A stretch of 42,122 nucleotides of DNA. Origin: CAZKEG01 sp964601575. Its GTDB lineage: Bacteria > Desulfobacterota > Thermodesulfobacteria > Thermodesulfobacteriales > Thermodesulfatatoraceae. The stretch is from the NCBI GenBank assembly GCA_964601575.1, contig CAZROA010000093.1, forward strand, positions 1 through 42,122, in the 5' to 3' direction. Of the stretch, positions 31,826-39,147 are shown piece by piece. Both the position numbers and the translations under genes were made by a program. Under the pieces are notes generated by a model that was given only the letters and a program-made list of their open reading frames with translations, was not told the origin of the DNA and searched no databases. Within the stretch, counting starts at the first letter, position 1. Every line of letters begins with the position of its first letter.

Positions 31826-31847
31826 AGGCCTTTAAAAAGAAAGGCCT
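31826..31847 (-). terminator. Hairpin at the 3' end of the methyltransferase gene
   Basis: An 8-bp perfect stem, AGGCCTTT pairing with AAAGGCCT, closes a 6-nt loop; the stop codon of the methyltransferase lies in the stem. No T-run follows in the reading direction, so it is either a weak or factor-dependent terminator or an mRNA-end stabiliser. Confidence 0.35.
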
Positions 31848-32347
31848 TCAATCCTTAATAAACGCCGTTTTAAGGCCAACCCACCGGAGAAACCGCCGAG
31901 TCCGTGCTTAGCGACAATTCGATGACAGGGAAAGATGAGGGGTAAGGGGTTGGTGGCCAGGGCCTGCCCTACGGCCCGAAAGGCCTTGGGGTGGCCGATT
32001 TTTTGGGCCAACCACTGGTAAGTACGCACCTGTCCATAGGGAATTTGACGCAGGGCATAGAGGACCTTTCGCGCAAATTCCGTGGATATTAAGAAAAAGG
32101 GAAGATCTAAATCTTGACCTTGGCCCTGGAGATAGGCCTCAAGCTGATCTTTAAATTGGATTATATCTCCTGGTGGGACCTTCCTTATCTCAAGGGATGG
32201 TCCTATTTTTTGGAGTCTTTTTTGAAAATGAGGGGCAGGTTCCGGCTTGAAGTTAAGGTGCCATAACCGGCCTTTGTCATCAAAGACGAGACATATCTTA
32301 AAGTCGGTTATGGAGAAAGAGCTTTTATAAAGGGATAACCTTTTCAA
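31832..32347 (-). CDS. ogt: Methylated-DNA--protein-cysteine methyltransferase
   Basis: About 171 aa. The C-terminal domain has the active site PCHRIV and the typical lead-in IPYGQVRTYQWLAQKIGHPKAFRAVG, then GGFSGGLALKRRLLRIEG. It repairs O6-alkylguanine by suicidal transfer to the Cys. The start is uncertain: the reading frame is open upstream into the 67-aa gene, but a TTG at 32347, 10 bp after that gene's stop, gives a normal length and avoids overlap. No clear ribosome site, so weak expression or translational coupling is possible. Confidence 0.85.
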   Translation of the reverse strand: MKRLSLYKSSFSITDFKICLVFDDKGRLWHLNFKPEPAPHFQKRLQKIGPSLEIRKVPPGDIIQFKDQLEAYLQGQGQDLDLPFFLISTEFARKVLYALRQIPYGQVRTYQWLAQKIGHPKAFRAVGQALATNPLPLIFPCHRIVAKHGLGGFSGGLALKRRLLRIEGLSF

Positions 32348-32357
32348 GGTACACTGA

Positions 32358-32561
32358 TTAGGAATTTTGCATGGTATCCTTGATGGTGAGGAAGACCATT
32401 TTAAAGACCTCTTCAAAGGAGGCTGGAGAGCAACGTCCCATTTCAATAAATTTGACCACGATCTCTTTGGTTGTCTTCAGGATGAGTTCGTTTTCCGAGG
32501 CTGTACGCGTCACCTGTCGTTGTTCACGATTAATATTTTTCACCAGTTCTGGGCGGGCCAT
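32358..32561 (-). CDS. Small conserved-looking protein next to tRNA-Ala, function unknown
   Basis: A 67-aa hydrophilic, mostly helical protein (MARPELVKNINREQRQ at the start; KTTKEIVVKFIEMGR in the middle). It begins with ATG 12 bp downstream of the tRNA-Ala CCA end and ends 10 bp before the likely start of the methyltransferase gene. Its codon choice resembles the neighbouring genes and it reads more like a real protein than the overlapping upstream extension of the methyltransferase frame. No domain recognised; I believe similar small proteins exist in related bacteria but cannot verify it. Confidence 0.62.
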   Translation of the reverse strand: MARPELVKNINREQRQVTRTASENELILKTTKEIVVKFIEMGRCSPASFEEVFKMVFLTIKDTMQNS

Positions 32562-32572
32562 CTCTTAGTGTT

Positions 32573-32648
32573 TGGTGGAGCCGGAGGGACTCGAACCCTC
32601 GACCTCGTGAATGCCATTCACGCGCTCTCCCAACTGAGCTACGGCCCC
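32573..32648 (-). tRNA. tRNA-Ala, anticodon GGC
   Basis: A full cloverleaf on the minus strand: acceptor GGGGCCG pairing with CGGCTCC, D arm GCTC...GAGC, anticodon stem CGTGA/TCACG around loop ATGGCAT, and T loop GTTCGAGTC. The acceptor contains the G3-U70 wobble pair that identifies alanine tRNA. The CCA tail is encoded (32573-32575). It reads Ala codons ending in C and U. Confidence 0.97.
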
Positions 32649-32662
32649 TTCGGTTTTATACT

Positions 32663-32691
32663 TTGATACCCTGAATAAAGGACCCTGTCAA
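32663..32691 (-). promoter_or_regulatory. Sigma-70-type promoter of tRNA-Ala
   Basis: Minus strand TTGACA (32686-32691, perfect -35) and TATCAA (32663-32668) are 17 bp apart and end 14 bp before the tRNA. Transcription probably continues into the 67-aa gene, since no T-tailed hairpin lies between. Confidence 0.6.
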
Positions 32692-32729
32692 TGCCAGGTC
32701 TAGTCTTTGCGGCGATTTAAGATTATCTT

Positions 32730-34154
32730 ATGACAAATCTAATTTCTGAAATTCTTATGAACCAAAAGCTAGATCCTATACTGGAACGGCTTCGGACCAA
32801 AAAGGAACAATACCAACAATATAATTTTACCCGTGAACAAGAACGGGCCCTTTGGGCCTTTTTTGACTTGGCCCAAGAATACGAAACCTTAGAGAATTTT
32901 TATCGTATCTGTGTCTTTGTCCCCAAGGAGTTTCTGAATATCGATACCCGTCTGTATGTCTGTACCGAGACCGGGCACATGACCCTGGTCGCTACCAGCG
33001 AAGAGGGCCTAGTCAAGCCCCCGCGGCCCCATCCAGAGCTTTCCATCATTCATGACCCTACTAAACAAGATGGGTCTTGGTTTTTTCCTTTTAAAGGCAA
33101 TCGCCGTCTGATCACCCTTTTCCCTCAACACCCTCAAGATGAAGAGACCTTGGGCATCTTGGAGGTCTTTCCGGCTGAAGATTTAAAACAGAGGGAATGT
33201 CTCTTTTTTCAAAAATTTGCCAACCGGATTGGCTATAACCTCCACGTTAAATTAATCTTTGCCCACAGTTTAGAACACCTAAAGTTTATTAATGCCCTGG
33301 TCGCCGATATAGAACATAATGTCATTATTCCCAATATGTATTACCGAGTCCTCTTTAAACGCCTTAAGCGAAAGATTGACCTATTGATGGAGTTTCAAAA
33401 GACCATTGAGGAAAAGAAGGATTCCCTCCCGCCAGATCGGATAGCCGAAGGTATCAAACATTTATATTACGAATTACTTGAGGAATACCAACAAATCGAG
33501 AAACATTATGAGACAGTCAGTCTATTCTTAGAGAGCCTCCTTCGGCGGGATCATTTCCAAGAAGGGCGTTTTGTCCTGCGTAAACGCCTCTGTCGTTTTG
33601 CCAAAGAGGTGATCGAACCCCAATTGGAACGCTATCGTAAACGCTTTGAAAAGGCAGGTATTACCATAGACAACCGGCTCGGAGGGGTCCCCGATGAGGA
33701 ACTCCTTATGGCGGTGGATGTAGGATTACTTTCGCAGGTCTATGCCAACCTCTTTAGTAACGCCCTTAAGTATACCCGGGAGGTAGTGAACGAACATGGT
33801 GAACGAGTCAAGTTTATTGCCTTTGGGCGGGAGATCATTCCGGATTTCTTTGGCCCTGGAAAGCCCGGAATCAAGTTCAATGTCTTCAGCACCGGGCCCC
33901 ACCTCTCGCCAGAAGAAGCAGAGAAGGTCTTTGAAGAGGGCTGGCGGGGTGAAAATGTAGGTAATCAACCGGGTAGTGGGCGAGGACTGCACTTTGTCAA
34001 AAAGGTGATCGAACTTCACGGCGGAGTGGTCGGTTATGAACCAACCCCTTTGGGTAACAATTTCTATTTCATCTTGCCCCTCAAGCAGGACCAACCCACC
34101 GAAAAACAGGGATATCTTCGATTTACAGAAGATACCCACGGAAGATTTGTCTAA
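32730..34154 (+). CDS. Soluble sensor histidine kinase, orphan
   Basis: A 474-aa protein with no membrane segment. Residues 40-185 could form a GAF-like sensor. The likely phospho-accepting His is H196 in ADIEHNVIIPNMY (Pro at H+5 as in the HELRTP box). A long coiled helical stretch (205-300) follows, then an ATPase domain with N box YANLFSNALKYT, NVFSTGPHLSPEEAEKVFEEGW and GSGRGLHFVKKVIELHGG. No response regulator is encoded beside it, so its output is unknown. The ATG has no good ribosome site; an internal ATG at 32757 is possible. Confidence 0.8.
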   Translation: MTNLISEILMNQKLDPILERLRTKKEQYQQYNFTREQERALWAFFDLAQEYETLENFYRICVFVPKEFLNIDTRLYVCTETGHMTLVATSEEGLVKPPRPHPELSIIHDPTKQDGSWFFPFKGNRRLITLFPQHPQDEETLGILEVFPAEDLKQRECLFFQKFANRIGYNLHVKLIFAHSLEHLKFINALVADIEHNVIIPNMYYRVLFKRLKRKIDLLMEFQKTIEEKKDSLPPDRIAEGIKHLYYELLEEYQQIEKHYETVSLFLESLLRRDHFQEGRFVLRKRLCRFAKEVIEPQLERYRKRFEKAGITIDNRLGGVPDEELLMAVDVGLLSQVYANLFSNALKYTREVVNEHGERVKFIAFGREIIPDFFGPGKPGIKFNVFSTGPHLSPEEAEKVFEEGWRGENVGNQPGSGRGLHFVKKVIELHGGVVGYEPTPLGNNFYFILPLKQDQPTEKQGYLRFTEDTHGRFV

Positions 34155-34222
34155 CCATCTTTAATTGACTAGCCTATACCGGTTATTATCTTCAAAAAGC
34201 AGGCGGTTTTAAGGAGGAAGGC

Positions 34223-34687
34223 TTGTCTGTCCAAATTCAACCGGGATCAAGGGTGGTCTTTCATTATCGGGTCTTTGCCGACCAACAGATGATAGATTCC
34301 TCCTCTAAACCGGTGAGTGTAGTCATCGGAGAAGGGAAATTCTTTAAGGCCGTAGAAGAGGCCCTTATCGGCCATCGGCCCGGAGAGAGGGTGATTGTCC
34401 TTCTCCCTCCAGAGGAACATTATGGACCATATGATCCCAAAAAACTCCAAGTGGTCCCAGCAGAGCGTTTACCGGCAGAGACCAACCCCGGACAGGTAAT
34501 CCATCTTCAGGATGAGATGGGCATCCTTCATCCGGCTATTGTCCGACGGATAGATCCGGAAATGGCTTTGGTCGATTTTAATCACCCCTTTGCCGGAAAG
34601 TTGTTGCGCTTTGAGGTAGAGATCTTAGATGTTAAACCACCGGAGGGAACCCAGGTTGAAAAGTCCGAGATGCAAGGAGGGGAGTAG
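34223..34687 (+). CDS. FKBP-type peptidyl-prolyl isomerase, SlyD-like
   Basis: A 154-aa cytoplasmic prolyl isomerase/chaperone. FKBP landmarks: VVFHYRVFADQQMIDSSS, VVIGEGKFFKAVEEALIGHRPGERVIVLLPPEEHYGPYDP with the insert-in-flap region after it, and FNHPFAGKLLRFEVEILDV at the end. It lacks the His/Cys-rich metal-binding tail of enteric SlyD. It starts with TTG, supported by a strong AAGGAGGAAGG just upstream. The next gene begins 2 bp after its stop. Confidence 0.88.
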   Translation: MSVQIQPGSRVVFHYRVFADQQMIDSSSKPVSVVIGEGKFFKAVEEALIGHRPGERVIVLLPPEEHYGPYDPKKLQVVPAERLPAETNPGQVIHLQDEMGILHPAIVRRIDPEMALVDFNHPFAGKLLRFEVEILDVKPPEGTQVEKSEMQGGE

Positions 34688-34689
34688 AG

Positions 34690-35919
34690 ATGAAATATAT
34701 CATCCTTGTTGGCGACGGGATGGGCGATTTTCCCCTGAAGGAGCTCGACGGGCGTACTCCACTTGAGGCTGCGCTTACCCCTGGGATGGACTTCATCGCC
34801 CAACACGGAGAGATGGGTCTGGTTCAGACCATACCGCAGGGGATGGAGCCGGGAAGTGATGTGGCCAATATGTCTCTTCTGGGCTATCGTCCAGAGAGCC
34901 AATATACAGGCCGCGGGCCCATTGAAGCCGCCAGCCTTGGTATCCAACTTCGTCCCGAGGATGTGGCTTTTCGTTGCAACCTAGTGACTATTGAACGCCG
35001 GGAAGATCGATTGATCATGGTTGACTACAGTGCTGGGCATATTTCTACCGAAGAGGCCCATGAGTTGATCAAAGATCTGAATGAGAACCTGGCCAGTGAC
35101 AAGCTGTTTCTCCATCCGGGCAAGAGCTATCGCCATATTTTGGTTTGGAGAGGCGGTCCGGAGGGGATCAAGACCTACCCTCCCCATGACCTCCTTGGTC
35201 GAGATATCTATGAGGCCTGGCAGATCTATGAGGAAGAACCCATTTTGAGAGATTTTTTGGTCAAGGCCATGGCTTATCTCGAAAAACACCCCCTAAACCG
35301 TAAACGCCGCGAACAAGGTAAACTACCGGCCAATGCCCTCTGGCCCTGGGGACAAGGGCGTATGCCGAGATTAGAACCCTTTAAGGAGAAATGGGGCCTT
35401 TCCGGGGCGGTGGTGGCCGCGGTAGACCTGATCAAAGGGCTTGGGGTTCTGGCTGGCTTTGAGATCATCGATGTCCCCGGGGCGACGGGGTATCTGGACA
35501 CCAATTATGAAGGTAAGGCCCAGGCGGCGGTTGAGGCCCTTCAACGGCACGACTTTGTCTTTTTGCATGTAGAGGCCCCGGATGAGGCTGGCCACGAAGG
35601 TTCTTTAGAGCTTAAGATGCGGGCCATCCAAGACTTTGATCGTTACGTGGTGCGGACCGTGCTGGAAGAAGCCACGGCCAAGATAAAAGAATATCGCCTG
35701 ATGGTCGTCACCGACCACTTGACGCCGATTTCTTTACGGACTCATGCCTCAAAGCCGGTGCCCTTTGCCATCTATGATTCTCGAGAGACCGAGGTCAAAA
35801 GGGCCGAAGGCTATAGCGAGCGAACGGCGGCTGAGACTGGCCTTTTCCTGGAAACCGGAGAGAAACTAATGAGTCTCTTCCTCCAACGAGAACCCATACT
35901 CGAAGAAGATGGAAAATAG
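34690..35919 (+). CDS. apgM: 2,3-bisphosphoglycerate-independent phosphoglycerate mutase, archaeal type
   Basis: A 409-aa metalloenzyme of the alkaline phosphatase superfamily that interconverts 3- and 2-phosphoglycerate. Metal and nucleophile motifs: ILVGDGMGDFPLKELDGRTPL, GSDVANMSLLGY (Ser nucleophile), YTGRGPIEAASLGI, HVEAPDEAGHEGSLELK and VVTDHLTPISLRTH. Length is normal for the ApgM class. It overlaps nadB by 11 bp; glycolysis/gluconeogenesis role together with the PEP-carboxykinase-like gene further on. Confidence 0.93.
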   Translation: MKYIILVGDGMGDFPLKELDGRTPLEAALTPGMDFIAQHGEMGLVQTIPQGMEPGSDVANMSLLGYRPESQYTGRGPIEAASLGIQLRPEDVAFRCNLVTIERREDRLIMVDYSAGHISTEEAHELIKDLNENLASDKLFLHPGKSYRHILVWRGGPEGIKTYPPHDLLGRDIYEAWQIYEEEPILRDFLVKAMAYLEKHPLNRKRREQGKLPANALWPWGQGRMPRLEPFKEKWGLSGAVVAAVDLIKGLGVLAGFEIIDVPGATGYLDTNYEGKAQAAVEALQRHDFVFLHVEAPDEAGHEGSLELKMRAIQDFDRYVVRTVLEEATAKIKEYRLMVVTDHLTPISLRTHASKPVPFAIYDSRETEVKRAEGYSERTAAETGLFLETGEKLMSLFLQREPILEEDGK

Positions 35920-37540
35920 AACGGATTTTTTGATCATCGGCTCTGGGATTGCTGGGCTCTTTTTGGCCCTAAGGCTTTGTCGTTTAGGGGAAGTGGTCAT
36001 CGTCACCAAAAAGAAGGCCACCGAGGCCAACACCACCTTAGCCCAGGGGGGTATAGCCTGTGTCCTTGGTGAAGACGATTCCTTTGAGCTACACATCCAA
36101 GACACCTTACGGGTGGGGGAAGGGCTTTCCTCGCCGGACATTGTTGAATTGGTAGTCACTCAGGCCCCGGCCCGGATCAAGGATCTATTAGATCTCGGGG
36201 TCCCCTTTACCCGAGACCCAAAACATCCAGATAGGCTACACCTTGGTCTTGAGGGAGGACATTCTCGGCGCCGCATCGTCCATGTCGAAGACCATACCGG
36301 GCGAGAGGTGGAAAAGGTCCTCCTTGAGCATGTCCGCAATCAAAAGAATATCCATCTCCTGGAGGATCATCTCGCCGTAGACCTGATCACCCTTTGTAAG
36401 GTCTATCGAGGCTGTCCCAAGGAGGTCCTCGGGCAGGAAAGGTGTCTTGGGGCCTACATCTTAAACGAGAAGACCGGTGAGATCGATACCTTTCTCGCCC
36501 GGGTCACTATCCTGGCCACCGGTGGGGCAGGCAAGGTCTATCTTTATACCAGCAACTCCGACGTGGCCACTGGAGACGGCGTGGCCATGGCCTATCGGGC
36601 CGGGTGTCGGGTGAAAAACCTCGAGTTTGTCCAATTCCACCCCACCTGTCTCTATCATCCCAAGGCCAAAAATTTCCTGATCTCCGAGGCCTTACGCGGT
36701 GAAGGGGCCATCTTGTTAGACCCAGAAGGAAGGCCTTTCATGCACAAGTATGATCCCGAGAGGAAAGAACTTGCCCCGCGGGACATCGTTGCCCGGGCCA
36801 TTGACTTTGAGCTCAAGAGATCCGGTAAGGAATGTGTCTATCTCGATATTTCCCACAAGCCGCCGGATTTCGTCAAAACACGTTTTCCCCATATCTATGA
36901 AACCTGTCTTAGGTTTGGCATCGATATCACTAAAGAACCGATCCCTGTAGTCCCCGCGGCCCATTATTTTTGCGGTGGGATAAGTACCGATCGTTTCGCC
37001 CAGACAGACATCCGCGGGCTTTATGCCGTGGGTGAATGTGCCTGTACCGGCCTTCATGGGGCCAATCGTCTGGCCTCAAATTCCCTGCTGGAAGGCCTGG
37101 TCTTTGCTTATCAGGCGGCCAGACGGATCCAGGACGAATGGTCCCTTTTCAAGGAGTTTGCCTTTCCCCGTGTCCCCCCTTGGGATCCCGGCGGGGCCGT
37201 AGATATGGAAGAAAAGGTCCTTATTTCCCATAATTGGGATGCCATTAGGCGGCTTATGTGGAATTACGTGGGGATCGTCCGTACCGAACAACGCCTAAAA
37301 TTGGCCCAAAAGAGGCTCCGGACCATCTTGGAAGAGATTGAAAACCACTATTGGAACTATATCTTGACCGCGGACTTCATCGAACTGCGCAATATCGCCC
37401 ATGTGGCCAAATTGGTCATTGAGTGCGCTCTGCGCCGTAAAGAAAGTCGTGGTACCCATTTCATGGCTGATTATCCCCAAAAAAACGACACCCTTTACCG
37501 GAGGGATTCCGTCCTCTGGCGGGCCCAAGAGGCCTTCTGA
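35909..37540 (+). CDS. nadB: L-aspartate oxidase NadB
   Basis: A 543-aa FAD enzyme that makes iminoaspartate for NAD synthesis. FAD-binding site FLIIGSGIAGLFLALRL, substrate-loop TLAQGGIACVL, HSRRRIVHVEDHTGRE, ATGGAGKVYLYTSN, VQFHPTCLYHP, and HYFCGGISTDRFAQT with GLHGANRLASNSLLEGLVF. All are as expected for NadB rather than succinate dehydrogenase. Full length. nadA and nadC are not in the window. Confidence 0.95.
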   Translation: MENRTDFLIIGSGIAGLFLALRLCRLGEVVIVTKKKATEANTTLAQGGIACVLGEDDSFELHIQDTLRVGEGLSSPDIVELVVTQAPARIKDLLDLGVPFTRDPKHPDRLHLGLEGGHSRRRIVHVEDHTGREVEKVLLEHVRNQKNIHLLEDHLAVDLITLCKVYRGCPKEVLGQERCLGAYILNEKTGEIDTFLARVTILATGGAGKVYLYTSNSDVATGDGVAMAYRAGCRVKNLEFVQFHPTCLYHPKAKNFLISEALRGEGAILLDPEGRPFMHKYDPERKELAPRDIVARAIDFELKRSGKECVYLDISHKPPDFVKTRFPHIYETCLRFGIDITKEPIPVVPAAHYFCGGISTDRFAQTDIRGLYAVGECACTGLHGANRLASNSLLEGLVFAYQAARRIQDEWSLFKEFAFPRVPPWDPGGAVDMEEKVLISHNWDAIRRLMWNYVGIVRTEQRLKLAQKRLRTILEEIENHYWNYILTADFIELRNIAHVAKLVIECALRRKESRGTHFMADYPQKNDTLYRRDSVLWRAQEAF

Positions 37541-37606
37541 GACCTGTTTGACCCCGAATTTTTGATTTTAGGCAGAAGATTCTCCTTCATTTTGTATATT
37601 TTCCCG

Positions 37607-37634
37607 TTGACTAATTCGCTGAGTTTGCTATTTG
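37607..37634 (+). promoter_or_regulatory. Possible sigma-70-type promoter in the nadB-mltD gap
   Basis: TTGACT (37607-37612) and TATTTG (37629-37634) are 16 bp apart, and a TGC extension precedes the -10. It would give a leader of about 155 nt before the transglycosylase gene. The 255-bp gap is strongly A+T-rich. Confidence 0.4.
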
Positions 37635-37795
37635 AAACTAAATTTTCAAACAAATTGAATTTTGTTTCGTTTTTTTGTTCCTTTAAACCACAAAGCTTAG
37701 ATCACGAAAAAGCCTTAGTGTGTGAAGGTCAGGCCTAATGTTTAGGCGAAAATACACCGAAAAGTCGCTTTAGAAGGCTGGAAAAGGAGGGGAAA

Positions 37796-39091
37796 ATGTT
37801 CTTGCGCTTGTGGGGTAGTTTTATCCTGGTTTTCTTCCTGGTTATTTCCTCTTTTGCCGCTTCCCTTCCCCGTCACTCTAACGACACCCCTTTTGATCGA
37901 GACGAAAACATCGAAGAAGAACATCTCCAGCTCCTGGAAGAAGAACTTCCTCCTTCAGACATCCCCATTACCTTGAACGACCGTGTGGAGTACTTTATCA
38001 AGTACTTCACCACCCAGAGGCGAGAAGTCTTTTCCCTTTGGCTGGCCCGTTCGACTCGTTATCTTCCCATAATTAAGGAAATTTTTCGTAAATATGGTCT
38101 TCCGGAAGACCTGGCCTATCTGGCCATGATCGAAAGCGGTTTTAATCCCTTTGCCTATTCTAGGGCCGGGGCTTGTGGCATTTGGCAATTTATGAGGCGC
38201 ACGGCCCGGCGGTATGGGCTAAAGATCAATTACTGGGTGGATGAACGCCGTGATCCGGAGAAATCTACCATAGCGGCGGCCAAGTATCTCTTGGATCTCT
38301 ACGAAGAATTCGAATGCTGGCACTTGGCCTCAGCCGGGTACAATGCCGGAGAGGCCAAGGTACGTCGCGCCATCAGGAGATATCGGACGCGGGATTTTTG
38401 GAAGCTTTGTCGGTATCGCTATCTCAAGCGGGAGACCAAAAATTACGTACCCAAGATGATCGCCGCCATGATTATCGCCAAGAATCCGGAGAAATACGGA
38501 TTTCACGTCGATTATCTTCCGCCCTTGGAATATGAAGTCATCAAGGTCCCCGGGGGGACGGATCTTCGGGCCTTGGCCTTGGCCACGGGTACGGATTACG
38601 ATACCATCCGTCTCCTCAACGCCGAACTCAGGCGTGGGCGCACTCCCCCCAATGTGGCCTACTACCCGGTAAAGGTCCCCTTTGGCCGTGGTGAAGAGGC
38701 CTTAAAGGCCCTTTCCAAGATCCGTTATGTCTATCATCATCAGAATCTGCGCCATCGGGTCCGTCGCGGCGAGACCTTGCGGGAAATCGCCGCTTATTAC
38801 GGTGTCTCGGTGCGTTTTCTAAGGAGGGCCAATGGCCTGAGACGTAACCGTGTCCGTCCTGGCATGGTCTTGCGCATCCCTATAAGGACCCAGGCTGTTC
38901 TTTACGTGGCCAATACCCCGGAGGAGGGCCAGAGTTCCTCGGCGGTGGTCTACCGCGTCCGCCCCGGAGATTCCCTCTGGAAGATTGCTCGTAAATTCGG
39001 GGTGAGCCTCCAAAAATTAAAGGCCTGGAACAATCTTACCTCTAATATTATTCGCCCTGGTCTCACCTTGGTCATTTGGCCTGAAGCTTGA
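37796..39091 (+). CDS. Lytic murein transglycosylase (MltD-like) with two LysM domains
   Basis: A 431-aa exported cell-wall enzyme. A signal peptide (LWGSFILVFFLVISSFAA) is present and no lipobox Cys is seen. The SLT domain (about 85-230) has the catalytic Glu in YLAMIESGFNPFAYS, AGACGIWQFM and ASAGYNAGEAKVRRA. Two LysM repeats follow at about 320-365 and 383-428 (YRVRPGDSLWKIARKFGVS). It cleaves peptidoglycan glycan strands. AAGGAGGGG ribosome site. Confidence 0.93.
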   Translation: MFLRLWGSFILVFFLVISSFAASLPRHSNDTPFDRDENIEEEHLQLLEEELPPSDIPITLNDRVEYFIKYFTTQRREVFSLWLARSTRYLPIIKEIFRKYGLPEDLAYLAMIESGFNPFAYSRAGACGIWQFMRRTARRYGLKINYWVDERRDPEKSTIAAAKYLLDLYEEFECWHLASAGYNAGEAKVRRAIRRYRTRDFWKLCRYRYLKRETKNYVPKMIAAMIIAKNPEKYGFHVDYLPPLEYEVIKVPGGTDLRALALATGTDYDTIRLLNAELRRGRTPPNVAYYPVKVPFGRGEEALKALSKIRYVYHHQNLRHRVRRGETLREIAAYYGVSVRFLRRANGLRRNRVRPGMVLRIPIRTQAVLYVANTPEEGQSSSAVVYRVRPGDSLWKIARKFGVSLQKLKAWNNLTSNIIRPGLTLVIWPEA

Positions 39092-39115
39092 CGTAAACTG
39101 CTGCCCTGATAATCT
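39088..39115 (+). promoter_or_regulatory. Possible promoter before the PEP-carboxykinase-like gene
   Basis: TTGACG (39088-39093) overlaps the stop of the transglycosylase gene; TAATCT (39110-39115) follows after 16 bp with a TGA extension. It ends 32 bp before the GTG start. Confidence 0.35.
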
Positions 39116-39147
39116 AGTTTGTTCAAAGGCCTAAGGGGGGGATCTGT

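Noticed and set aside
32367..32666. A plus-strand ORF of about 100 codons across the tRNA region, containing GGTRTLDLVNAI
   Set aside because: This is the well-known artefact of translating the antisense of a tRNA gene; the DNA is tRNA-Ala plus the 67-aa gene.
34165..34190. TTGACT ... TATTAT upstream of the FKBP gene, as a promoter
   Set aside because: The spacing is only 13 bp, too short for a sigma-70 promoter.
37631..37677. Two overlapping A/T-only dyads followed by a T-run, considered as a terminator/antiterminator leader for the transglycosylase gene
   Set aside because: Stems contain one G-C pair each and would not be stable, especially in a thermophile; the first dyad also overlaps the likely -10 element.
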